Program-made: the position numbers and the translations under genes
The notes under the pieces: generated by a model
Database searches by the model: none
Told to the model about the DNA's origin: nothing
The model's input: the letters and a program-made list of their open reading frames with translations, nothing else
Assembly (NCBI GenBank): GCA_036897485.1
Contig: JAYMTF010001013.1
Coordinates: 1 to 27,243 of the forward strand
Direction of reading: 5' to 3'
DNA length: 27,243 nucleotides
From: Pelargonium nanum
Lineage: Eukaryota > Streptophyta > Magnoliopsida > Geraniales > Geraniaceae
In this document: piece after piece, positions 1 through 9,440 of the stretch
Layout: the number at the start of each line of letters is the position of its first letter
Numbering within the stretch: the stretch's first letter is position 1

Positions 1-277
1 GAGAGACTCCGTATGCAATATCACCTAATTGGTTCACCTTATCCGCCAGTGTCATGCGATCTACCAAATCTTTGACCCGCACATCATAGGATAGCGATAT
101 ATCGCAAAAGGCATGAGTTTGCATGTCTAGCCCCAAACTCGAAAACCTTTCACGATCGCATACATGAGTGAAGTTCCTTCCAATAGAGACAGGATCTTCA
201 ACAGCTAAACGTCTAGCACCGGAACAAAACATAAATGAGGTAATTAAAACACAGAGAACAAGTGCAGTTGTAGCCAT
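1..277 (-). CDS. BXL: Beta-D-xylosidase / alpha-L-arabinofuranosidase (GH3), first exon, partial at left edge
   Basis: The reverse strand reads from an ATG at 277 to the window edge without a stop, giving 92 codons plus one base. Residues 1-20 form a hydrophobic signal peptide (MATTALVLCVLITSFMFCSG). The following stretch, with C40, F57-C58-D59, and VRVKDLVDRMTLADKVNQLG at 67-86, is the characteristic start of plant beta-xylosidases. These apoplastic enzymes trim xylose or arabinose from xylan and arabinan in the cell wall; full members are about 770 residues, so roughly 680 residues and the catalytic Asp lie outside. The ATG is supported by the signal peptide and by a TATA box about 80 bp upstream. 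Family assignment is strong; which BXL paralogue it is, and whether the gene is intact, cannot be judged. Confidence 0.88.
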   Translation of the reverse strand, partial: MATTALVLCVLITSFMFCSGARRLAVEDPVSIGRNFTHVCDRERFSSLGLDMQTHAFCDISLSYDVRVKDLVDRMTLADKVNQLGDIAYGVS

Positions 278-352
278 TTTGTTCTGTGTGTTGATAGCTA
301 GATAGAAGTTTCTATTTAAATCTGTTGAAGGAAAAGCTAGAGGCAATAAAAG

Positions 353-360
353 TATTTATA
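353..360 (-). promoter_or_regulatory. TATA box of the beta-xylosidase gene
   Basis: The reverse strand reads TATAAATA here, 76 bp upstream of the ATG at 277. This is a normal distance for a plant TATA box followed by a short leader of roughly 45 nt. Confidence 0.6.
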
Positions 361-689
361 GGAAGAAAAATAAAGCACTTTTACGTACCAATTATTGGAT
401 AATGTTACGATAATTAATGAAGATAAATAGAATTGTAACAAACCATGACTATAAATATGCAATGCAGTCATTTTTATTGATAGTAAAAAACTGATTCACA
501 ATATACTTCGCAACTGACAAGTGTTCTTCAGTTCAGCGTAACGTACTTTATCTAAATGTTAGTGAGGAAAAAAAACAAAGTTTCTTTCTATTCTATGAAT
601 CCAATATTTGCATACAAACTGATTCACGCTATAAAAGCAAATATATATAGACATTTAAATTATTTTATTTTGGAAGATTTTTTCGAACT

Positions 690-772
690 GTTTTACCATC
701 ACTTATATATATACTACTATTATATGTTGATGACATGTTGATTGCACTATCTAACATGAGAAAAATTGACAA
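690..772 (+). mobile_element. Ty1/Copia reverse-transcriptase relic, left part (contains YVDD)
   Basis: In the frame through 723-734 the sequence encodes LLLYVDDMLIA, the catalytic YVDD block of Copia reverse transcriptase, followed by SNMRKIDKL as in the usual spacer after that block. The frame breaks upstream (about 690), so only a decayed fragment remains. The right part continues at 1539-1641 beyond the inserted hAT element. No LTRs or intact polyprotein are visible. Confidence 0.75.
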
Positions 773-780
773 ACTGACTT
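773..780. repeat. 8-bp target site duplication, left copy
   Basis: The octamer actgactt lies directly before the CAGG terminus at 781 and recurs exactly at 1531-1538 directly after the other terminus. An 8-bp duplication is the signature of hAT transposition. Confidence 0.85.
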
Positions 781-1530
781 CAGGCCCGTAGATGGGCAGG
801 TGCGACCAGTGCGATTGTGCAGGGCCTCCAATTTTTTGGGGCCCCACTTTTTAAACTAGGTTATTAGAGTTGTGTTTATCTCTGCAATCTTTTTCATAGG
901 CAGTGTGATAGTTGGAGAAGAATAGAATGTTGAGAGGTAGAAGAAGATGGGATCGGACCCACACTATGAGTTTAAAAATAAAAAATAATAAGTGGGCCCC
1001 ACATAGTAGGATCTTATAAATAATATTTTTTTAAATGAAATACTGCCATTATAGACTCCTAATAGTTGTTTATTTTTGATAAAAATAGTTGTTTATTGCA
1101 ATTTAACATCCCAGATCTATTAAAAGAAGAGTTATCATTTTGTCAAAAAAAAAATGAAGAATTATCATGAAAAGAAAATGCTATGAGGAAGATGCCCAAC
1201 TATTAATCAAACTAAACATAGTTAGAGAAAGCTTAATATTGGGGTTGAGCTTTCTTAACTTTAATGAGTCTTTTTTCAAAGACATGAAGTTCAAAATTTT
1301 TAAAACTAATTGTTACTTCATTCGAAAAAAAAAAACTGATTGTTACTGTTTTATTCTTTAACTGATATTTTAGTTGATATAGAATTGTTTATATGATATT
1401 CTTGACTATAAAATAATTGATATTTTTTAATAAATATTTAATTTAATTACAAAAGAAAAATCCATATCAAAATTTATGTGCATGTTTTTCATTTTAGCAC
1501 AGGGCCCCTAAAATAGTTGAGACGGCCCTG
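781..1530. mobile_element. Non-autonomous hAT-superfamily DNA transposon, 750 bp
   Basis: The left end begins caggcccgt and the right end, read on the reverse strand, begins cagggccgt: short terminal inverted repeats with one mismatch in nine. Both ends carry a subterminal ggggccc motif (near 837-844 and 1502-1507). Perfect 8-bp duplications (actgactt) flank the element. The interior is AT-rich and holds no transposase; open frames such as 1167-1361 look like chance. It therefore depended on a transposase made elsewhere. It sits inside a Copia reverse-transcriptase relic, so it inserted later than that element. Superfamily is clear from terminus style and duplication length; the family is not known to me. 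Confidence 0.85.
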
Positions 1531-1538
1531 ACTGACTT
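1531..1538. repeat. 8-bp target site duplication, right copy
   Basis: This is an exact copy of actgactt at 773-780, abutting the right terminus of the hAT element at 1530. Confidence 0.85.
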
Positions 1539-1641
1539 ATAGGTATTACCAAAAAGATTTTAAGAAAGAGTACCACAAGGAACAAGCTTGAGGAACTTTG
1601 TATTTATGCCAAGAAAAATACATTTTGAAGGTGCTAATACC
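1539..1641 (+). mobile_element. Ty1/Copia reverse-transcriptase relic, right part
   Basis: Removing the hAT element and one target copy rejoins this stretch with 690-772. The frame then reads, after an in-frame stop, GTLYLCQEKYILKVL, matching the Copia block usually written as LSQ-x-KYI-x-KVL that follows the YVDD region. The expected MKDLG-x-A-x-x-ILGM block between them is missing, so part of the element was deleted. It is a dead relic. Confidence 0.65.
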
Positions 1642-3350
1642 GCTATTATGATATGGTTTACACTAGGCGATAGAATTTTTTTATGGCGAACAATATTTTT
1701 AATATATGAATCCGAATGTTAAAATAAAAGTATAACGTCCTGGAGAGTGGAAAACAAAAAGACGAAACCCATCAACCCAAGCATGAGAGTGGGACGGAGC
1801 ACCAAGCATAGAAAGAGAGAAAAATAAGCATGCATGGAAAAAGCGAGAGACGGAGCCTCTTAAGAAAAGCCGAAGCACTCCAAATTTGTTTACGCATTGA
1901 GATTTATGAGACTGTTCATGCATTCTCCTACAAATAATTTTAACCTTCAAGTTCCTTTGACGCTACTTTATGATTTTGTCCCCAAGCCACATTAGCTTAA
2001 ACTTAAGTACTATTTACAAGACATTACGATTTAAATGCTTGAAGTTAGCTTAATTTAGTGATAAAAGCCTAGTTTTACCTACCTTTTAAACAGTAATTAA
2101 TTAGTATGCAAGTTTAGCTAATTAAGCTATACAGGTTTCATTTTTATTTCATCTCCTTGTATGCAAGATTATTAATAAGTTCAAATGACTTTCCTATTCT
2201 CTTAACTAATACACCTACATTTGTATATATGTCCAAAGTGGTCCCATGTGTGACCCAAAAGGTCAATTGATGTCAAGTGTCAACTAAAATACACAAAACA
2301 TTAAATTAAGAATCCATTTTACTCAAATTCCAAGAAAATGGCTCAATGTTCTTTGTCATAATCGAACCTTGAGTCCACACATGAACCGACCTTCTAATGG
2401 ATATTGAAAATGAAGTTTTATTTAACAATTAATTTGTAATGTGATTATATTACATAATTTGTTAGTATGTGAGTGACGGTCTATTTTGATTTTTTTTATA
2501 GATTATTTCTTGAAATCCAACTAATTTATGAAAATGATATTATTCCTGATTCATACATAACTAATTTGTTAAAAAAAATAAGACACTCATTTTGAAAAAA
2601 AAATATAAGTAAAACATGACACCTACTTTGAGATAAATGAGTATATTATTTTGCAAACAAGAAAAAGATTTAGAAAATCTCAATCAAATGTCATTTTACA
2701 AGCTGTTCTTTCACTGCATTCACTCAAAGAATTTAAGGTTCTCAAAGTGTTTAACAAAATACATGGAGGAGATTAAAAAGGAGTTCTCCACCACAGGGCC
2801 TTCAATGAGAAACGGATGAAGAAACATATGTTAGGACTTAGGAAGCGTGTGAATTGTCAACTCAACGTAGACATTTTATAGGCTCCTTCCATAAAACAAG
2901 CTCTCATCTTGATAAACAAAGCCCCAGATGAGGGAGAGCATTAGATGCAACTGAATATGACTCATAGTTTGAGGAGGGTCTCTTTTTACAGTGAGTGTAT
3001 AAGTGATTCAACTAAAAAAAATTCTCTTACAAAAATATTACAAATTGTTTCATCATCGCCGATTTAGTGATCTCTGATATAGGATTTTTTTATTTTTATT
3101 GATGAGATGGAGTACAGTAGCACCCTCAATTAGCCTTGCGATCGCACTAAAGATTGCAAAAATGTCGTGGTAGAATTGGCTTTATGATCTCCTCTTAGCC
3201 TTCCACAGTTCAACACATGATTTCCACAAGTAAAGCCTATTGCTATACATAAATGAGCCTCCAAAACAAGTGACAACAAGCAATAAAATGTGACCTATTA
3301 AAGGCTAGAAGCATACGTGAAAACTAAATATAAGGCACTTTCTTACATCA
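1642..3350. other. AT-rich intergenic region without a convincing gene
   Basis: Open frames here (1699-1950 minus, 2637-2819 plus) are short and resemble no family I recognise. The stretch holds many homopolymer runs and one Stowaway-like MITE candidate, listed separately. I see no RNA gene. Confidence 0.6.
2462..2646. mobile_element. Degenerate Stowaway-like MITE candidate
   Basis: Read on the reverse strand from about 2643, the sequence is TACTCATTTATCTCAAAGTA followed by GGTGTC and later AAAATGAGTGTCTTATTT. This resembles the common Tc1/Mariner Stowaway start (TACTCCCTCCGTCYCAAA) and its internal repeat. The left end, around 2466-2486, has only a weak counterpart (gagtgacggtctattttg). The short size, AT-richness and TA at the border fit; boundaries are approximate. 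Confidence 0.35.
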
Positions 3351-3660
3351 TTGATTACTTGCATCATCACCATCTGGTTCATTTGGATTGCAAGAAATGA
3401 AGCTACTTTTGAGCAAGTTCAACCTGGTGTTGATAGTACAGTTCGTAAGATTCAGTGTTATATTTTCTCTATTTGGCACTCCAATTTGTCTGTTTCGGCT
3501 TCTCTTAGGTGCAACTTGGAGTCTTGGCTGTCATCTGACTCATCTCCATGCGCAGCCTCTTTTTCTTGTAATCGTTTTTTAGTCTTATTTGGTTTTTTGT
3601 ATATCTTTTGAATTATTAATACGAAGTACTGCTTGGTAATAAAAAAAAGAAAAAAAAAAG
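3351..3660 (+). mobile_element. LINE (non-LTR) retrotransposon 3'-end relic with A-rich tail
   Basis: The open frame 3351-3611 encodes 86 residues starting MITCIITIWFIWIARNEATF, which matches the IW-x-IW-x-ARN signature near the C-terminus of plant L1 ORF2 proteins. About 25 bp after the stop the sequence runs into an A-rich tail at 3640-3659, as expected for a 5'-truncated LINE copy. I could not find a clear target duplication or the upstream reverse-transcriptase domain. The assignment rests on one short motif plus the tail. Confidence 0.45.
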
Positions 3661-5570
3661 TGTTCATATATGTTCTTGCTTCGTACTAAAACAAAACAAG
3701 AACAAGAACATATACAAAGAGCATACGCCAATTACGGCACAACATAATGTGACGTGAGCAATGACTATAGAAACCGACCAAGAAACATTAATAATAATCA
3801 AATGACAACCCAAAATCAAATAGAGGTTTCACAATCTCATCCCTCACAATCACCCCAATCAAAAGAACTAATTAAAAATAAACTACAGAGATAATCAAGA
3901 AAATCACATCTCCATCTCCATCGAATGAGAAACTACACTTTCTAGCCAAGAAATAGAAAAAGAAAATGACACCTGAGTTTTTGGTCTCTTGGGATATAAC
4001 ATTAAGTTATTAACTAGCTAGAGAGAGTCTTCTTTCTATATATATTTCTTTCATTTACATATCTGATTTTGGGTAGGATCGGGTTCAAGCCACTAAAGCC
4101 GAACTTGTATTTGATCCGAAGAGTTTGATCAAGTTTGAATTAGATTTTGAGTTTTAGACATAAGATGATCGAAATCGTACATATTTTTTATTCAAAATTT
4201 TGTAAAATAAATTCAATCTGATTGGAAAATTGGACGAATTTAATCTGATCAAATTTTTGCGACTTCCAGCAAATTCGGTACTGATAAAATGAATGGTTTT
4301 TCAAAGAGATAGTTAAGAATCATTCAAACTTCAATAATGGACCCATCTTAAAGTGACCCCACTCATGTCATTTAAAAATCATAAAATTCAAATTAGACCC
4401 ACAATAATTAGACATTTTTGTTTGAATAATACAATACGCCGTGGAGGAGCATGAAAAAAATATATAATACCAAAAAGAAAAGGTAGTGCTATCTATTTTG
4501 GTGGGGTAGTTTTGCTGCTAAAGTAGACTAATGTGGGCACTCTCAAACTTCTTTACATTATGTAGATGATGATTTAATAATTCAAAACATATGAAAGGAC
4601 TATATATACCATCCATTCCTCAGTTAAAAACTAATATAATGATGCCACTAATGTACAACAAGTCTGATTTTCTTTGTATTCTTGCAACTATTTCACTTTA
4701 AATATTACTTTTATATTAAAAGATAACATTAAAATTAAGACAAGGAGAGGAAAAAGAAAGACAAGATGAATCTGTCTCCTATGATTTTCAAAAATGTATT
4801 TTTTTCTTCTCCCAAAGTGGTCCTAGACTTGAAGGCTCGATACAAATTCTTCTAGATATTTTCAGACCATATATAACATAAACATGAGCTTTTGCAATTT
4901 CTTGCTTAAGCAACTCAAGTCTCTTATCTAATTAACTCAACAAGTGTTATTATGTTTTTTTGTTTCTAATTAAGCCAAAGTAATGATATTTTCGTACAAC
5001 AAGAAACGAGGAAGTAATAATATTTTGTCGATGCCATTTTTGAAGTCGAAATTGTTCCATGAGTATGAAATAAAGAAAAATGCCTAAACAAATACCTTTT
5101 CATCTTACTTTCAAACATCTTCATGCCTTCATCTTATATGAGTGAAGACATACTTTTCAACTCACACCATCATGTCTACAAGTTGATATTTTCAATGATG
5201 AATCCTAACTTGCATTAGTTTTGATATGAAATAATTTTTTAGGTGGTTCAATTGTGAGCTCATATAATAAGTTAAGGCTGGTTAGCATAATAAAGCAACT
5301 TTTTTGACTGCATTGTGCAACCAATATTCAAATCAACATCAACTTATAATGAATTACACGTACATTCACTATATAGTATGTAATAACGTGTATCTTTACT
5401 GTTAAAAAGTTAAATCTTGTTTCACTTCCACCATTATATGTAGTTCTTTTATCTTATATTTATCTAATATGAGACTTATTTCACCTACTTCAACTACAAA
5501 CGAACCCAAAAAGTTTTAAAATACAAGAGAAAGAGAGAGAGAGTACATCAAATATGACTCACATCTGCAT
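3661..5570. other. AT-rich intergenic region
   Basis: No coding frame with recognisable content is seen. A perfect 12-bp inverted repeat (tatatgttcttg, near 3668, with its complement near 3702) follows the LINE tail. A (GA)n microsatellite lies at 5526-5545. The rest is low-complexity AT-rich DNA. Confidence 0.6.
5526..5545. repeat. (GA)n microsatellite
   Basis: An uninterrupted run of GA dinucleotides follows gagaaa about 50 bp upstream of the G-box cluster. Confidence 0.8.
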
Positions 5571-5591
5571 CTCACGCCAATGGTTGTATGC

Positions 5592-5717
5592 CACGTGTCC
5601 CACGTGCTCTGACTTCCACGAAACTCCGATACCATGCACATCATCTTCCACATGGCTCGCTCTCCTCCCGCTTCTCAGCACGTGACAACCCGCCTCCTAA
5701 CCAAAGTGCAACACGTG
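5592..5717 (+). promoter_or_regulatory. Cluster of four G-box (CACGTG) sites
   Basis: Perfect CACGTG palindromes occur at 5592-5597, 5601-5606, 5679-5684 and 5712-5717. G-boxes bind plant bZIP and bHLH factors such as ABF/GBF and PIF/MYC types. The cluster lies in a locally GC-richer island about 0.5 kb upstream of the probable transcription start of the C2-domain gene, so it is a plausible distal promoter or enhancer module. The motif identity is seen directly; the target gene is inferred from position. Confidence 0.6.
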
Positions 5718-6159
5718 GGCGGTCTACCAACACTCGTGTCGTACTGCACAGATAGTTTCTGCAAAGGTTGCCCTCATTTCTGCGCTCGAATGAGGGCAAA
5801 GTACATCATAAAACTTAAAGATGTTTTGTAGTTTTAAAACGAAAAATTAGGATCCAACGTGGTTACCCTTTATTAAATATCATTATTTTGAAGAAAAGAA
5901 AAATAGTACAGTAGAAAATATGGTATTGTATTGTATTGATATATTTTGTGAATAAAAGAAAAATAGGAATAGTGTAGTGTGGTGTAGAGTAGTCATGCTT
6001 GGTGCCCCACCTACGAGAAACGCACTCACCTCGTCTCTCATTGGTTCCTTCAACGCAACGCGTGGGACGGCGTCTCTGCAGACCCATGCTCTCAGCTCTC
6101 TTCTCTGCTCTCTCTTGGGATCATTAAATAATTTCATCAAATACTACAAACATACCCAT

Positions 6160-6370
6160 TAAAATACAGCCTCCGACAACCTTCCACACACTCCCACACA
6201 ACAGTCTTTTGCTGATTATCCTTCGTCTTCGTCTTCTTTATATTCCGACAGCAACTTCCACTCTTTCTCTCACCTCTCTCACCTCGATTCCACAATCGGG
6301 TCGTGGACAGATCTTCCGTTGGAGCCGCAGATTTTTCTAGTTTCTACACAAATCAGCTTGACTTTAGAGC
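6160..6370 (+). other. Probable 5' UTR exon of the C2-domain gene (CT-rich leader)
   Basis: A C- and CT-rich stretch (cttcgtcttcgtcttcttta near 6222, ctctttctctcacctctctc near 6260) stands out from the AT-rich flanks and is typical of a plant transcript leader just after the start site. The exact start and the first exon's 3' end are uncertain. Candidate donors are aaagtaact near 6381 and ttggtgagt near 6871; the acceptor at 7193 is clear. Confidence 0.45.
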
Positions 6371-7213
6371 CAAAGGCAAGAAAGTAACTTAACTATCTAA
6401 AAATTTACATTTTTTATACAGTGGTATGTGCAAATTATATGTTTCTTTTTCAAGTAGAATTGAAATGGGTTTGTTTCAGAATTGTTTGTCACCATCTGGG
6501 TCGCTGTGCTTTTGCTTTCTCCTTGTTTCACTCTCCTTGGATTCCGGTGATAGTGTATCTGTGCAGAGAAAGTTGGTTCCTTTATTGGAATCTGTTTAAA
6601 CTTTTTTATGGGTGTTACTGTTGAGGGGTCTTGGTCGTTTTTAAGTCTGGGGTCCGAGCTACACTGACAAAAACTCAATTCATTTTTGGGGTTTCTGCTT
6701 TTGGGTCTCCAGAGTTGCTTTAATCATTTCAGCTCTTGCTGGGCTTTTCCAGTTCTGGCTGTTGCTTGTGGAAAGTTGGGGGTTTCATATCTTAGCAGTT
6801 CATGTGAAAGGTTTCACTTTGTTTCTTGGTCTTGAAATCTGAAGTTGTTCTTCTAAAAGGTTGCAGTTGGTGAGTTTTTGGCTTCTGGGATTTGCTTATT
6901 TTGCATGGCTAAATTTTGGGTTTTGGTTATGAGATATTTTAGATCAATCTAAAGTTCATTGAGAAATTTGTCATACTGAATTTTAGATATTTTTTCCTGC
7001 TGCATTCTTATGCTAAAGTTTGTTTCTTGGGTGGAGGTCCTTAGTTTTATATAGTAGGTCTTAGGGTTTCATATTGATTTTGAGTTCTAAGGAATCATAT
7101 TGTTTGTTGTTTGGTGAATTTACTTTGGTGGAACGTAGAGATTGTGTTTTCTGATTTAGAGTTCTAATTTTGCATGATCAAAATTTTCTGCAGGTTTGAT
7201 TTCTGGTGTCATT

Positions 7214-8479
7214 ATGGATTCCCCACAATCTGTTGTCTCACCATTCAAGAGCTCTATTGTTGCCGAGCCGGAAAAGCAAAGCTCTGGCTCTTCCAAGGAA
7301 ATTGAGGTCAACAGAAAGGATCCTATGATGTCTGATTCAGAGGGATTCATTGGTGCTATTGAGATTTGCATCCATCAGGCTCGCGATATCCACAACATAT
7401 GCATATACCATAAGCAAGATGTTTATGCTAAGCTTTGCCTCACTAGTGACCCTGAAAACACAGTTTCCACCCAAATTATCAATGGGGGTGGGAGGAACCC
7501 TGTCTTCAATCAGAATCTCCGGCTCAATGTCCGAACACTTGAATGTTCCCTCAAATGTGAGCTATGGATGCTGAGTAGGGTGAAGAATTATCTTGAAGAC
7601 CAGCTGCTGGGGTTTGCTTTAGTGCCATTGTCTGAAGTCCTTGCAAGAAATGGGAAGTTGGAGAAGGAGTTCTCGCTATCTTCAACCGATCTGTTCCACT
7701 CTCCAGCGGGGTTCGTTCATTTGTCCCTAGGATACAATGGGGCTTCTCCCGAAGTGATGGCAATTCCTGCACCGTCTCAAGCTTTGTCTACAAATGCAAA
7801 TGAGCAGGATTCCGATATTCTTGAGTCTCTTCCCAGTGATTTTGAGAACATTGAGTTCCCCGATCCCAAAATTGCAAATGAGAACCAGATGATGGTTTCA
7901 GAGTATTATGGGATGCCTTGTAGTAACATGGATTCTCAGACCTCCGAGAGCCTGGCTAATTCGGATGCTGAAAATGAACTTAGTTCAGAAATGGGCGTGC
8001 GAGTCGTGGAAAGCTTCTCAACGGCTACTGTTGAATCCGTGCAAGTTCCTAAGGTTGATTCACCTCCTAGTAGTGTGTCCACTAATGGTTCCACTCCAGT
8101 TTCGGGAAGCTCAGAGTCGGTTGACACACAAGCTGCCTCGAAGTCTCCTTCTCAGGAGCATAACTCGGGTTTGAAAGAGAAAACCAAAGATGTCGGAGAT
8201 GGCGAGAGTGCTTCCTCTGGTGGTGTCCCTAGCGAGACATTTGTGAAGCCAGTGGTCAGTGTGAATTTTGAGCCAGAGCAAAATGTAGTGCAGCAGGATT
8301 ATGTAGACATATACATGAAAAGCATGCAGCAATTCACTGAATCATTGGCAAAAATGAAGCTTCCTCTGGACATCGATACTGGATCGCCAACTTCGGGGAA
8401 TTCCAGCTCTGACCAGAAGTTACCATCGTCGAAGAGTAATGGTTCCCGTGTGTTTTACGGGAGTAGAGCTTTCTTCTGA
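7214..8479 (+). CDS. C2-domain (Ca2+-dependent lipid-binding-like) protein, 421 aa
   Basis: The coding region is a single exon. The open frame extends to 7196, but the first ATG is at 7214 (MDSPQSVVSPFKSS), 20 bp after an intron acceptor (ttttctgcag ending at 7193), so the 5' UTR is spliced and 7214 is the start. Residues 45-175 form one C2 domain: FIGAIEICIHQARDI as strand 1, DVYAKLCL at 69-76, NPVFNQNLRL at 95-104, and EDQLLGFALVPLSEVL at 128-143. C2 domains bind membrane phospholipids, often through Ca2+. Here the acidic loop residues are sparse (D69, D129 remain), so Ca2+ dependence is doubtful. Residues 180-370 are Ser/Pro/Glu-rich and probably disordered. A C-terminal block (DYVDIYMKSMQQFTESLAKM) is amphipathic and helical-looking. 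No signal peptide or membrane segment is seen. Domain assignment is firm; the biological role is not known to me. Confidence 0.9.
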   Translation: MDSPQSVVSPFKSSIVAEPEKQSSGSSKEIEVNRKDPMMSDSEGFIGAIEICIHQARDIHNICIYHKQDVYAKLCLTSDPENTVSTQIINGGGRNPVFNQNLRLNVRTLECSLKCELWMLSRVKNYLEDQLLGFALVPLSEVLARNGKLEKEFSLSSTDLFHSPAGFVHLSLGYNGASPEVMAIPAPSQALSTNANEQDSDILESLPSDFENIEFPDPKIANENQMMVSEYYGMPCSNMDSQTSESLANSDAENELSSEMGVRVVESFSTATVESVQVPKVDSPPSSVSTNGSTPVSGSSESVDTQAASKSPSQEHNSGLKEKTKDVGDGESASSGGVPSETFVKPVVSVNFEPEQNVVQQDYVDIYMKSMQQFTESLAKMKLPLDIDTGSPTSGNSSSDQKLPSSKSNGSRVFYGSRAFF

Positions 8480-8640
8480 GACATTGTTTTGACGGTTCGG
8501 AGGAGACTCACAGGTGACTTTAGATTTTAGAATGAAGACTAATACTAATGGAGATGTGTAATAATGTATTATGTAGTGTGCTGTTTTCTTTTAGTATGTT
8601 GAGATGTTTTGGTTTAGATTATTAGAAATCATGACTTGTA
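8480..8640 (+). other. 3' UTR of the C2-domain gene
   Basis: T-rich sequence with aataatgtattatgtagtgtg near 8560-8580, typical of plant far-upstream and near-upstream polyadenylation elements. The exact cleavage site cannot be fixed by eye. Confidence 0.45.
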
Positions 8641-8792
8641 CCTGGCTGGTATAAGCTTGGTTCTATCACAACTCTTGACATATATGAACTTTTTCTCCTT
8701 TTCTGCTTTGGTTTTAGCTTCTAATAATTGTCAAATTAAACCCTGTTTTAGGATAGGCTAATGATGTATTTATAGCATTGTGATTTTTAGGT

Positions 8793-8832
8793 CCCACAGT
8801 TATTTTGAGGCCAAATGAATAGGAACTGTGGG
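8793..8832. repeat. 9-bp perfect inverted repeat
   Basis: cccacagtt at 8793-8801 pairs with aactgtggg at 8824-8832 across a 22-nt loop, about 310 bp past the C2-gene stop. It may be a small MITE remnant or chance. Confidence 0.5.
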
Positions 8833-9046
8833 GCTAATTTTGGTGCCATATCCAGAATAATATATTTTACCGATAACCACATGGGCAAGCGGTTTAATGT
8901 GTTTGGTTCCTTCGAGATGTAAGGTTTGAGCCTCTCATCAGGTGTTGTTACTGCCTATAAAAAAGAATAATAATACACATTTAAGAAGAGCCTAGAGAGA
9001 GCAAAGCAGAAGAGTGAACAATCTAACATTGAGGTGAAATCAAGGA

Positions 9047-9440
9047 TTGACAATTGATCACCATCCAACTTTAGTTTGCTTGAACTTTATATTTATGAGG
9101 ATTTCTAGTGGCTTTACAAATACTAGCATGGATCAGGAGATTGTGGTCCAAAATCACTTTGATGCATCGATCATTGGAGTAGAACGCACGCTACTACAAG
9201 AGAGTGTGAGCACTTGGACTGAGTTAGTCCAAAAATTCTTAAATAAATACACATTTCGCGAACAGCTAAAGAAGATGAAAAGAAAAAATATTGGTTTTGA
9301 GCAGTTGCTTGATAAATCGTTTTATGAAGCCTGAGACGGGTTTAAGAAGTTATTATGGAGATGTCTTAACCATGACATCTCAAGAAAGTAGTCACTAGAG
9401 TCTTTTTATTATGAATTGAACCCAAATTTGAAGAATGAGG
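9047..9440 (+). mobile_element. Ty3/Gypsy gag relic
   Basis: The frame reads STWTELVQKFLNKY then FEQLLDKSFYEA, a stop, DGFKKLLWRCLNHD, and a little further SFYYELNP. This is the order found in plant Gypsy gag (W-x-x-L-x-x-x-FL-x-K-(Y/F), F-x-Q-x-x-x-ES-(L/F)-YEAWERFK-x-LL-x-x-CP-x-H, FY-x-GL). The stop replaces the Trp of EAW by a single base change. The zinc knuckle, protease and LTRs are absent. A mutated fragment, not a working gene. Confidence 0.6.

Noticed and set aside
556..741. 61-residue open frame on the plus strand
   Set aside because: It reads the Copia relic in the wrong frame; the YVDD frame is shifted relative to it.
1699..1950. 83-residue minus-strand open frame with a hydrophobic stretch
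   Set aside because: No recognisable domain, no promoter or splice context, and low-complexity surroundings.
5634..6162. Several 60-85 residue frames on both strands in the C2-gene upstream region
   Set aside because: They overlap each other on both strands, coincide with the GC-richer promoter island, and have no family resemblance.
7196..7213. Start of the C2 frame at 7196 (TTG)
   Set aside because: TTG is not a normal plant start; the first ATG is 7214, just after the splice acceptor at 7193.
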